Position numbers and translations under genes: made by a program. This document shows positions 1 through 6,394 of a stretch of 11,070 bases of DNA, in pieces; positions within the stretch are counted from its first letter, which is position 1; every line of letters starts with the position of its first letter. Under the pieces are notes generated by a model that made no database searches, was not told the origin of the DNA, and saw only the letters and a list, made by a program, of their open reading frames with translations. The stretch is from Bacteroidaceae bacterium (GTDB taxonomy: Bacteria; Bacteroidota; Bacteroidia; Bacteroidales; Bacteroidaceae), in the NCBI GenBank assembly GCA_021443285.1, contig JABUUG010000022.1, positions 15,689 to 26,758 on the forward strand, written 5' to 3'.

Positions 1-168
1 GCTGACGCTCCGAACGCGGGGGCTGCGTATGGTATGGCTCTGCAAGTGGTGCGAGTGGTGCGAGAAAACCGAAGGTTAGAAGGCTCGGAAATTCGGAAAT
101 CCAAAAAGCGCGAAAAAGGAGAAATCGGAAAATCAACAACAATAAATGTTCAACTAAATTTAACTACA
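1..168. other. Leader region upstream of the efflux operon, with short tandem repeats
   Basis: No gene is supported here. The frame of the downstream adaptor gene stays open through this stretch back to base 1, but the translated residues are low-complexity and basic and come before an obvious lipoprotein signal peptide, so I treat them as untranslated. Another frame is open from base 2 to a TAG at 77-79 and could be the tail of an upstream gene, but its residues look unnatural. Two short tandem duplications are visible: AGTGGTGCG twice (45-62) and TCGGAAAT twice (85-100), with a related TCGGAAAAT at 125-133. The sequence becomes AT-rich from about 129 to the start codon, as is usual in Bacteroidota leaders. 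I see no convincing TAnnTTTG-type -7 box at a useful distance, so the operon promoter may lie upstream of the window. Confidence 0.5.
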
Positions 169-1278
169 ATGAAAAAACTGTTAGTTATGCTGCCGTTGGT
201 GGCGCTTATCTGTTCTTGTAAGGATGCCCCTGAGGTGAAGCTGCCTCATGTGGAGTACAAGACAATTAAAGTGAAGAAGCAGGAGGTGGAGGTTCACCAA
301 AACCTCAGTGCGTCTTTGCAGGGTCAGCAGGATGTGGACATCGTGCCACAGGCTGAGGGTACGTTAACAAAAATCTGCGTGCAGCCGGGTCAGGTGGTGA
401 AAAGAGGTCAGACTCTGTTCATCGTAAACCAGGTGCAGCAGCAGGCTGAGCTGCGCTCCGCCCTTGCAGAGGTGAAGGTGGCACAGGCACAGGCTGCCAC
501 AGCGAAAATCAACCTTGAGAGCAAGCAGCAGCTGAAGGACAAGAAGATTATCTCCGACATCCTTGTCAAGAAGGCACAGAACGAGTATCAGACATCTCTC
601 GCACAGATAGAGCAGGCTGAGGCCCGCGTAACCAATGCCCGCGAGAGCCTGTCTTACGCCACAGTGAAGTCGCCATGCGATGGTATCGTCGGTGTAATCA
701 ACTACCGCGAGGGCGCGCTCGTAGGCCCTGGAATACTCAATCCGCTGACAACAGTGAGCAACAACCGCAACATCTACGCCGACATAGCAATCTCTGAGGC
801 GGAAATGCTGACTCTGATGAACAGCGACACTGTCAGGAAAAACAACGGCGACTTCCTCAGCATGCTGCCTCCAGTGAAGCTGAAGACCACTCTCGGTCAG
901 TACTATCCGGAGGAAGGTAAGATTACCAGCATATCGGGTGTCATAAACAAGACAACAGGTACGATGACCGTGCGCGCCGTGTTCCCTAACCCTACAGGTA
1001 TCCTGAAGAGTGGTGGCGCCGCTACAGTGGAGATTTCCATGAAGATGAAGGATGTGCTCGTAATACCGCAGACCGCCACCTACGAACTGCAGGACAAGGT
1101 GTTCGTGTATAAGGTTGTGAACAACAAGGCCAAGTCGGTAGAGGTGAAGGTTGTGCCCCTTGACGACGCCAAGCACTTTGCCGTAACAGGCGGACTGAAG
1201 GAAGGCGATGTAGTCATCTCTGACGGTGCAGGCAACGTAACAGAGGGAGAGGAAGTGTCATTCGACATGAAGATGTAA
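169..1278 (+). CDS. RND efflux periplasmic adaptor (membrane-fusion) lipoprotein, HlyD/AcrA family
   Basis: This is the periplasmic adaptor of the efflux pump encoded next to it; it should bridge the inner-membrane RND protein and the outer-membrane channel. I chose ATG 169 (369 aa) because it begins a clear lipoprotein signal: two Lys, a hydrophobic stretch (4-14) and a lipobox ICSC with the lipidated Cys at 17, followed by Lys-Asp. An upstream in-frame ATG at 34 would bury this signal. Domains run in family order: first lipoyl half-motif at about 55-84 (VQPGQVVKRGQTLF at 71-84), a long Gln/Ala/Glu-rich alpha-hairpin coiled coil (about 88-160), second lipoyl half-motif (ATVKSPCDGIVG, 164-175), then beta-barrel and membrane-proximal domains (VLVIPQTA at 296-303; GGLKEGDVVISDG at 341-353). 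Length is normal for AcrA/MexA relatives. There is no Shine-Dalgarno; the leader just before the start is AT-rich. Exported substrates cannot be read from the sequence. The next gene starts 323 bp away, which is long for this operon type. Confidence 0.95.
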   Translation: MKKLLVMLPLVALICSCKDAPEVKLPHVEYKTIKVKKQEVEVHQNLSASLQGQQDVDIVPQAEGTLTKICVQPGQVVKRGQTLFIVNQVQQQAELRSALAEVKVAQAQAATAKINLESKQQLKDKKIISDILVKKAQNEYQTSLAQIEQAEARVTNARESLSYATVKSPCDGIVGVINYREGALVGPGILNPLTTVSNNRNIYADIAISEAEMLTLMNSDTVRKNNGDFLSMLPPVKLKTTLGQYYPEEGKITSISGVINKTTGTMTVRAVFPNPTGILKSGGAATVEISMKMKDVLVIPQTATYELQDKVFVYKVVNNKAKSVEVKVVPLDDAKHFAVTGGLKEGDVVISDGAGNVTEGEEVSFDMKM

Positions 1279-1291
1279 ATCTCTTATACGG

Positions 1292-1413
1292 TGGAGTTAA
1301 AGAGGAGATAAAGTGAAGGTAAAGGGGAGTTAAAGGGACAAATGTATTATGTGCATAATAGCGATGTCTCTTCAACACCACAATACCCCCCAAACATCCT
1401 CAAATCAACTCTC
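1292..1413. repeat. Inverted tandem-array element, copy 1 (11-bp units)
   Basis: The left array has four head-to-tail 11-bp units, each a variable triplet plus a version of AGTTAAAG: 1292-1302, 1303-1313 (AGGAGATAAAG), 1314-1324 (TGAAGGTAAAG) and 1325-1335 (GGGAGTTAAAG). It is followed by GGACA (1336-1340). After a 24-nt centre (1341-1364) comes TGTCT and a right array of facing units that is degenerate: CTTCAACACCA at 1370-1380 is recognisable, later ones are worn. The inner arms GTTAAAGGGACA (1329-1340) and TGTCTCTTCAAC (1365-1376) pair at 10 of 12 positions plus one G-T wobble. Seen directly in the sequence; function unknown. Confidence 0.8.
1345..1360. other. Perfect 7-bp hairpin/dyad at the centre of element copy 1
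   Basis: TATTATG and CATAATA are exact reverse complements separated by TG. The dyad sits in the centre of element copy 1. The equivalent site in copy 2 differs only at two base pairs, both changed on both sides. Confidence 0.75.
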
Positions 1414-1448
1414 CACCCTGTATTATTAATAAATGTAAGTCTTTAAAG

Positions 1449-1568
1449 TGTGGTTAAAGTGCGATAAAGAGAAGTTACAGAACAGTTAAAGAGACAAATC
1501 ATTATATGTATAATGGTAATGTCGCTTTAACTCCACATCAACTCCCCTTTAACTCCACATTAACTCCC
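1449..1568. repeat. Inverted tandem-array element, copy 2 (11-bp units)
   Basis: The left array is TGTGGTTAAAG (1449-1459), a 10-bp unit (1460-1469), AGAAGTTACAG (1470-1480) and AACAGTTAAAG (1481-1491), followed by AGACA (1492-1496). The centre is 23 nt (1497-1519). The right side is TGTCG (1520-1524) and four facing 11-bp units: CTTTAACTCCA (1525-1535), CATCAACTCCC (1536-1546), CTTTAACTCCA (1547-1557) and CATTAACTCCC (1558-1568). The inner arms GTTAAAGAGACA (1485-1496) and TGTCGCTTTAAC (1520-1531) pair at 11 of 12 positions. Here the right array is regular and the left one worn, the reverse of copy 1, so copy 1's left array can also pair with copy 2's right array (34 of 44 positions by my count). 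Confidence 0.85.
1500..1515. other. Perfect 7-bp hairpin/dyad at the centre of element copy 2
   Basis: CATTATA and TATAATG are exact reverse complements separated by TG. Compared with the dyad in copy 1, the outermost pair is C-G instead of T-A and the innermost pair is A-T instead of G-C. The five middle pairs are unchanged. Confidence 0.75.
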
Positions 1569-1601
1569 CTTTTTAATAAATCAGAATAAGTATATTACAT
1601 T

Positions 1602-4600
1602 ATGGATGTAAGATCATTTGTTGACCGTCCCGTGCTTTCGTGCGTCATCAGTACGTTCATTGTGCTGATAGGTCTCCTGAGTTTGTTGGGACTCCCGATT
1701 GAGAAATTCCCAGACATTGCGCCTCCTACCGTGACTATCCTCACGATGTATCCCGGTGCGAGTGCCTCCACTATCCAGAAATCCGTTATCATGCCTATCG
1801 AAGAGGCTGTGAACGGTGTGGATAACATGACATATATACAGTCGTCTTCCACCAACGCCGGTAACATTATCATCAATGTGTATTTCAAGCAGGGCGTTGA
1901 CCCGAACATGGCTGCCGTGAATGTGCAGAACCGTGTGGCGAAGGTAACAGCACTGCTCCCGGCTGAAGTAGCGAAGATGGGTGTGGCTGCCGAGAAGAGA
2001 CAGCCGTCAATGCTCCGTATCTTCGGTCTGTGCAGCCCCGATGGCAAGTACGACGAGAAGTTTATCGCCAACTACCTCCACAACACCGTGAAACCCGCCA
2101 TACAGCGTATCTCCGGTGTGGGACAGGTGGATGTGTTCGCCAACAAATACGGTATGCGTATATGGCTCGACCCGGACAAGATGAACCAGTACAAGCTTGT
2201 ACCTTCAGACATCGTGGCTGTGCTCGGCGACCAGAACATAGAGGCTCCGCTCGGTACTATCGGCGCCAATGCGGGTACCACATTCCAATACACCATGAAG
2301 TTTCGCGGCCGCCGCGTTACGGAGGATGAGTTCAAGGACATCGTCATCAAGACCTTGCCCGACGGCGGTTCGCTCCGCATAGGCGATGTGGCACGCCTGC
2401 AGCTCGACCGTGAGGACTACACCTGGTCGAGCACCGCCAACGGAAAGAACGGTTGCGGTGCTGCCGTTTACCAGGTAGCCGGTAGTAACGCCACCGACAT
2501 CAACAATGCCATCACAAAGCTGTTCGAGGAAGAGCTGAATCTGCCGGAAGGACTTGAGGTGGTAGAGCTTGAGAACGGTAACGACTTCCTCTACGCCGCC
2601 ATGGAGAATGTGATTGACACCCTGCGCGATGCCATCATCCTCGTTATCCTCGTGGTGTTCTTCTTCCTCCGCGACTGGCGCGCCACACTTATCCCGCTCA
2701 TCTCCATCTTCATCGCCCTTATCGGTACATTCGCCTTCCTGGCGGTTGTGGGATGGTCGCTCAACCTCTTGACGCTGTTCTCGCTCGTGCTTGTCATCGG
2801 TACGGTGGTGGACGACTCCATCTGCGTCGTCGAAGCCGTCCAAGAGCGTTTTGAACACGGCTTCGACTCTCCTGAACTCGCAGCGAAGGACGGTATATCA
2901 AGTATCAGCAACGCCCTTATCACGACTACCATCGTGTTCATGGTGGTGTTCATCCCTGTGAGCTTCATGGGCGGTACGTCGGGTGTGTTCTACCGTCAGT
3001 TCGGTCTCACCATGGCAGTAGCCGTTGGTCTGTCAGCGTTCAGCGCCATGTTCACCGCCCCTGCCCTCTGTGCCATTTTGATGAAGCCTGTTGACGAGTC
3101 GAAGGAAGGCGGTTTCATGAAGCTTGTGCGCAAGGCCTACAACGTGGTGTTCAACCCATCGCAGGCTGCTGGTATCAAGGGTGCTAACTTCTTCGTGAAG
3201 CACAAGTGGATGGCATTCGCCGGTGTTGCTGGTGCGTGCGTGCTGCTCGTAGTGCTTATGGGCATGACCAATACGGGTATGGTGCCTCAGGAAGACAAGG
3301 GTGCGCTCTATATAGACGTGTCAGCTCCTATGGCAACGAGCCTTGACGAGACAAAGAAGATAATGCACCAGGTGGACTCCGCACTGGCTACAATACCTGA
3401 AGTGGAGAACCGTCTGTCTATCGCAGGTCAGGGTCTTATCTCTGGTATGGGCTCGAACTTCGGTCTGCTCTTCGTGAAGCTGAAGCCATGGGGTGAGCGT
3501 ACAGGACTGTTCCAGGATGCCACATCCGTGTCATATAAGATTTACATGGCAACAGCACACATCAAGGGTGCCAAGCTGTTCGTTATCACGCCTCCTATGA
3601 TTGACGGTTACGGACAGGGTAACATGCTTGAGCTCTGGGCACAAGACCAGAAGGGCGGCGACATCAAGGAGTTCTTCAACCATGTGAAGAAATACTCTGA
3701 AGAACTCGCCAAGCGCCCCGAAATCGGTATGACATACTGCTCTTACGATGTTGACTATCCACAGTATATGATTGACATCGATGCAGAAGCCTGCCAGCGT
3801 CGCGGCATCGCGCCTTCAGTGGTGCTGAACACTATCGGTTCATACTTCGGCGGTGTGTATGCCTCAAACTTCAACCGCTTCTCAAAGCTCTACCGCGTAA
3901 TGGTGCAGTCAGAGCCTTCTACGACCCGTACCATCGAGTCGCTCAACAACATCTTCGTCCGTATGGACAACGGCGAGATGGCGCCTGTATCGCAGTTCAT
4001 CAAGATAACGAAAGAGTATGAGCCGATGGAGCTGAAGCGCTTCAACCTCTACTCTGCAATCTCTATGAACGCCGTGCCGGCAGCAGGATACTCTTCAGGT
4101 GCTGCGCTCAATGCCGTGAAGGAGGTTGCTGCCGAGAAGCTGCCACAGGGAAGCTCTATGGACTTCTCAGGTATGACACGTGAGGAGAACGAAAACGGAG
4201 GTGGAAACCTTGCCTTCATCTTCGGTATCTGTATCCTCTTCGTATATCTCATCATGGCCGCGCTCTACGAGTCGCTGCTCATTCCGTTTGCCATCCTGCT
4301 CAGTGTGCCTGTAGGTTTGATGGGTTCGTTCCTCTTCGCCTACCTCTTCAGCATCTACAACACGATGACGGGCGGTGAGCCTATCAACAACGACATCTAC
4401 TTCCAGGTGGCGCTCATCATGCTCATCGGTCTGCTTGCCAAGACAGCCATCCTGCTCACCGAGTATGCCACACAGTGCCGCAAGGCCGGTATGTCGCTGA
4501 CACAGGCTGCCATGTTTGCCGCCAAGATGCGTTTCCGCCCAGTGATAATGACCGTGCTCACGATGGTGCTCGGTATGGTGCCGATGATTACATCGACGGG

Positions 4601-4859
4601 TTCAGGCTCTAACGGTAACCGCACCATCGCCGTCGCCGTTATCGGAGGTATGATACTCGGTACTATCTCTCTTGTAGTCTTCGTGCCTGCCATGTTCATA
4701 GTATTCCAGTGGATACAGGAGAAGATGAAGAAGATTAAGTGGGAGGCTACCGACGACCAGCTCATCAACCACGAGATAGACCGCCTCATGGATGCCGGCG
4801 AGCTGACTCTCCCTGTAGAACTGGCAACTGTTTCAACACAAAATAAGGAGGAACAATAA
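1602..4859 (+). CDS. RND multidrug-efflux inner-membrane transporter, HAE1/AcrB family
   Basis: This is the proton-driven pump of the tripartite system. It takes substrates from the periplasm or outer leaflet and passes them to the channel; substrates cannot be told from sequence. It has 1085 residues, slightly longer than the roughly 1050 usual for AcrB. The layout is typical: TM1 about 10-30, a large periplasmic porter/docking loop (about 35-335), TM2-TM6 (about 340-494), TM7 (about 536-556), a second periplasmic loop (about 560-865) and TM8-TM12 (about 869-1037). Proton-relay residues are present: the TM4 Asp pair D404-D405 in GTVVDDSICVVE, the TM10 Lys K947 in GLLAKTAIL, and an Arg in the RFRP motif (977-980) opening TM11. 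The TM11 region continues with TSTGSGSNGN (997-1006). The extra length includes a charged cytoplasmic tail after about 1040. The start ATG 1602 gives the expected N-terminus (DRPVLSCVIS) and follows an AT-rich leader without a Shine-Dalgarno. No truncation or missing key residue is seen. Confidence 0.97.
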   Translation: MDVRSFVDRPVLSCVISTFIVLIGLLSLLGLPIEKFPDIAPPTVTILTMYPGASASTIQKSVIMPIEEAVNGVDNMTYIQSSSTNAGNIIINVYFKQGVDPNMAAVNVQNRVAKVTALLPAEVAKMGVAAEKRQPSMLRIFGLCSPDGKYDEKFIANYLHNTVKPAIQRISGVGQVDVFANKYGMRIWLDPDKMNQYKLVPSDIVAVLGDQNIEAPLGTIGANAGTTFQYTMKFRGRRVTEDEFKDIVIKTLPDGGSLRIGDVARLQLDREDYTWSSTANGKNGCGAAVYQVAGSNATDINNAITKLFEEELNLPEGLEVVELENGNDFLYAAMENVIDTLRDAIILVILVVFFFLRDWRATLIPLISIFIALIGTFAFLAVVGWSLNLLTLFSLVLVIGTVVDDSICVVEAVQERFEHGFDSPELAAKDGISSISNALITTTIVFMVVFIPVSFMGGTSGVFYRQFGLTMAVAVGLSAFSAMFTAPALCAILMKPVDESKEGGFMKLVRKAYNVVFNPSQAAGIKGANFFVKHKWMAFAGVAGACVLLVVLMGMTNTGMVPQEDKGALYIDVSAPMATSLDETKKIMHQVDSALATIPEVENRLSIAGQGLISGMGSNFGLLFVKLKPWGERTGLFQDATSVSYKIYMATAHIKGAKLFVITPPMIDGYGQGNMLELWAQDQKGGDIKEFFNHVKKYSEELAKRPEIGMTYCSYDVDYPQYMIDIDAEACQRRGIAPSVVLNTIGSYFGGVYASNFNRFSKLYRVMVQSEPSTTRTIESLNNIFVRMDNGEMAPVSQFIKITKEYEPMELKRFNLYSAISMNAVPAAGYSSGAALNAVKEVAAEKLPQGSSMDFSGMTREENENGGGNLAFIFGICILFVYLIMAALYESLLIPFAILLSVPVGLMGSFLFAYLFSIYNTMTGGEPINNDIYFQVALIMLIGLLAKTAILLTEYATQCRKAGMSLTQAAMFAAKMRFRPVIMTVLTMVLGMVPMITSTGSGSNGNRTIAVAVIGGMILGTISLVVFVPAMFIVFQWIQEKMKKIKWEATDDQLINHEIDRLMDAGELTLPVELATVSTQNKEEQ
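4845..4851 (+). promoter_or_regulatory. Shine-Dalgarno sequence for the outer-membrane channel gene
   Basis: AAGGAGG lies 9 nt before ATG 4861, inside the last codons of the pump gene. It is the only strong Shine-Dalgarno before any gene start in the window, where leaders are otherwise AT-rich. With the 1-bp gap between the genes it suggests translational coupling of pump and channel. Confidence 0.7.
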
Positions 4860-4860
4860 G

Positions 4861-6240
4861 ATGAAACACATTAATAATATATGTAAAGGCATAGTGCTGC
4901 TCAGCGTGGCGGCACTGTGCTCATGCGCTCAGCTAAAGCAGTATGTAAAAAACGCCAAGATGAAGGACTACACCCGTCCTGCTGACGTTGTTACTGACAA
5001 ACTGTACGGCACTATGGCAGCTGAGATTGACTCCACCACTATGGCGAAGTTCAGCTGGCGTGAACTGTACAAAGACCCTTGTCTTCAGGCACTTATAGAG
5101 AAAGCCCTGTCTGCAAACCATGACCTTAAGTATCAGGAATGGGCTGTAGCACAGGCTGAATCAAGCCTGAAGGAGAGCAAGAAGGCCATTCTCCCATCGA
5201 TTTGGTTCAATCCCGGTGGCGGCTATTCATACATGACCGGTGGCGTTGGCAGCCAGTGGTCATACAGCATCCCGCTCTCACTCGAATGGGAGGTTAACTT
5301 CTTCAAGAAATTCTCCAACCACAGGAAGATGTCTGCTGCCAACGTAGAGATGGAGAAGGAGTATATCAATGCTGTGAAGGGCCGCATCGTGGCAAACATA
5401 GCAAGCCTCTACTACCAGCTCCAGGCATACGACCAGACCCTGAAACTCGCAGACGAGGCGCTCGCCATGTGGGCTGAGATGATTGAGGCCTCCGAGGCCC
5501 TCATGGAGGCAGGTGTTTCTGACGCTGTAGCAGTGTCGCAGTTCAAGGCGAAGAGCTATGAGTATGTTACGCTGAAGCAGGTAACAGAGCATGGCATAAA
5601 GCAGGCTGAGGCAGAACTCTGTCTGCTGATGTGCGAGACTCCGCACGCTATCCAGCGCAGCAAGGACGTTGTCCTCCTGCCGGCAGACATGGTTTCCGCA
5701 GGTATCTCCGCACAGCTCCTCGACAACCGTCCTGACGTGCGTGCCGCAGAGCGTCAGCTGGAGGCGTTCTACTACAACGAGGCTTACGCCCGTTCGCAGT
5801 TCTACCCGTCAATCACCTTCAATCTGCAGGCACTGTTCAACGGTGAGTTCCTGGCAAGCGCGATGGGTTCCATTGTTGCTCCGCTGTTCAGCCAGTACAA
5901 GCTGAAGGCTGCGCAGGAGATAGCTCTTGCACAGTATGAGCAGCAGAAGGGTGTCTTCCAGCATACCCTTGAGACGGCTGGCAAGGAGGTGGTCCTCGCT
6001 CTTCAGCAGTATAAGACTGCCGGCGATAAGTTTGCAACCCACAAGGAGCAGATAGATGAGTACAAGAACGCGGTTGTATATTCGCGCGAGCAGATGTATA
6101 ACGGCGACGGCACATACCTCAGCGTGCTCACCGCACAGAGCGAACTCTATGCCAAGCTGCAGACCCTCATCGACGACACCTTTGAGCAGCAGCAGAGCAT
6201 CATAAGCCTCTACCTCGCATTGGGCGGAGGTGCGAAATGA
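4861..6240 (+). CDS. Outer-membrane efflux channel lipoprotein, TolC/OprM (NodT) family
   Basis: This is the trimeric outer-membrane exit duct of the efflux system. The 459-residue length is normal for OprM-type factors. The N-terminus is a lipoprotein signal (hydrophobic 10-19, lipobox LCSC, lipidated Cys at 22), which separates it from the non-lipidated TolC type. Two outer-membrane efflux repeats can be seen. The first has the long helices from about 70 to 250 (KALSANHDLKYQEWAVAQAE at 81-100). The second begins with the family signature RPDVRAAERQLEAFYYNEA (290-308) and continues FYPSITFNLQALF (314-326), the PLFSQ turn (341-345), a second long helical hairpin and the C-terminal YLALGGG (451-457). 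The start 1 bp after the pump stop, preceded by a good Shine-Dalgarno, makes it the last gene of the pump operon. The gene ends at TGA 6238-6240, directly before a strong inverted-repeat element that could end or stabilise the transcript. Confidence 0.96.
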   Translation: MKHINNICKGIVLLSVAALCSCAQLKQYVKNAKMKDYTRPADVVTDKLYGTMAAEIDSTTMAKFSWRELYKDPCLQALIEKALSANHDLKYQEWAVAQAESSLKESKKAILPSIWFNPGGGYSYMTGGVGSQWSYSIPLSLEWEVNFFKKFSNHRKMSAANVEMEKEYINAVKGRIVANIASLYYQLQAYDQTLKLADEALAMWAEMIEASEALMEAGVSDAVAVSQFKAKSYEYVTLKQVTEHGIKQAEAELCLLMCETPHAIQRSKDVVLLPADMVSAGISAQLLDNRPDVRAAERQLEAFYYNEAYARSQFYPSITFNLQALFNGEFLASAMGSIVAPLFSQYKLKAAQEIALAQYEQQKGVFQHTLETAGKEVVLALQQYKTAGDKFATHKEQIDEYKNAVVYSREQMYNGDGTYLSVLTAQSELYAKLQTLIDDTFEQQQSIISLYLALGGGAK

Positions 6241-6249
6241 TAAAGGAAG

Positions 6250-6370
6250 TGGAGTTAAAGTGTAGTTAAAGAGAAGTTAAAGGGGAGTTAAAGCGACATT
6301 ACATTCAGAGCATGAGTCATTTGTCACTTTAACTCCACTTTAACTTCTCTTTAACTCCACATTAACTCCA
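6250..6370. repeat. Inverted tandem-array element, copy 3: near-perfect 49-bp inverted repeat of 11-bp units
   Basis: This is the best-preserved copy. The left arm has four exact 11-bp units: TGGAGTTAAAG (6250-6260), TGTAGTTAAAG (6261-6271), AGAAGTTAAAG (6272-6282) and GGGAGTTAAAG (6283-6293), then CGACA (6294-6298). The 23-nt centre is 6299-6321. The right arm is TGTCA (6322-6326) and facing units CTTTAACTCCA, CTTTAACTTCT, CTTTAACTCCA and CATTAACTCCA (6327-6370), with a partial fifth unit CATTAATTCAT after it. The 49-nt arms pair at 45 positions; mismatches are 6259/6361, 6263/6357, 6283/6337 and 6294/6326. Even the variable triplets match across the arms (aga opposite tct in unit 3). The centre can form a 5-bp stem ATTCA/TGAGT with one wobble. 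It lies 9 bp after the channel gene and ends 24 bp before the next start. A hairpin role in RNA processing or termination is inference; there is no T-run after it. Confidence 0.9.
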
Positions 6371-6394
6371 CATTAATTCATATAAAACCCAACC

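Larger units (their letters stand above)
1279..1601. other. 323-bp intergenic gap between adaptor and pump genes, filled by two inverted tandem-array elements
   Basis: No coding sequence is seen on either strand that looks real. The gap is almost entirely made of two tandem copies of the inverted 11-bp-unit element (about 1292-1413 and 1449-1568), separated by an AT-rich spacer (TATTATTAATAAATG near 1421-1434). Before the pump start codon is a short AT-rich leader without a Shine-Dalgarno. The second element ends in CCCC followed by five T (1570-1574). That could make it a factor-independent terminator or attenuator inside the operon, but CCCCTTT is also simply what the repeat unit produces, so this is uncertain. 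Confidence 0.7.

Noticed and set aside
154..161. TAAATTTA as a Bacteroidota -7 promoter box
   Set aside because: It misses the last consensus base and lies only about 7 nt before the start codon, with no matching -33 element.
34..168. N-terminal extension of the adaptor gene to ATG 34
   Set aside because: It would place 45 basic, low-complexity residues before a clear lipoprotein signal peptide; ATG 169 is the sensible start.
364..1176. Long antisense open frames opposite the adaptor, pump, flavoprotein and oxidoreductase genes
   Set aside because: They mirror codon bias of the real genes, are rich in His/Cys/Leu or Ser/Arg with no recognisable domain, and have no upstream signals.
1292..1568. 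CRISPR array
   Set aside because: The units are 11 bp with only 3-nt variable parts and are arranged as facing inverted arrays; there are no 25-40 bp repeats with unique spacers and no cas genes.
6250..6370. Insertion-sequence terminal repeats
   Set aside because: The arms enclose only 23 nt, there is no transposase in the window, and I see no clear target duplication at the edges. A small non-autonomous element is not excluded.
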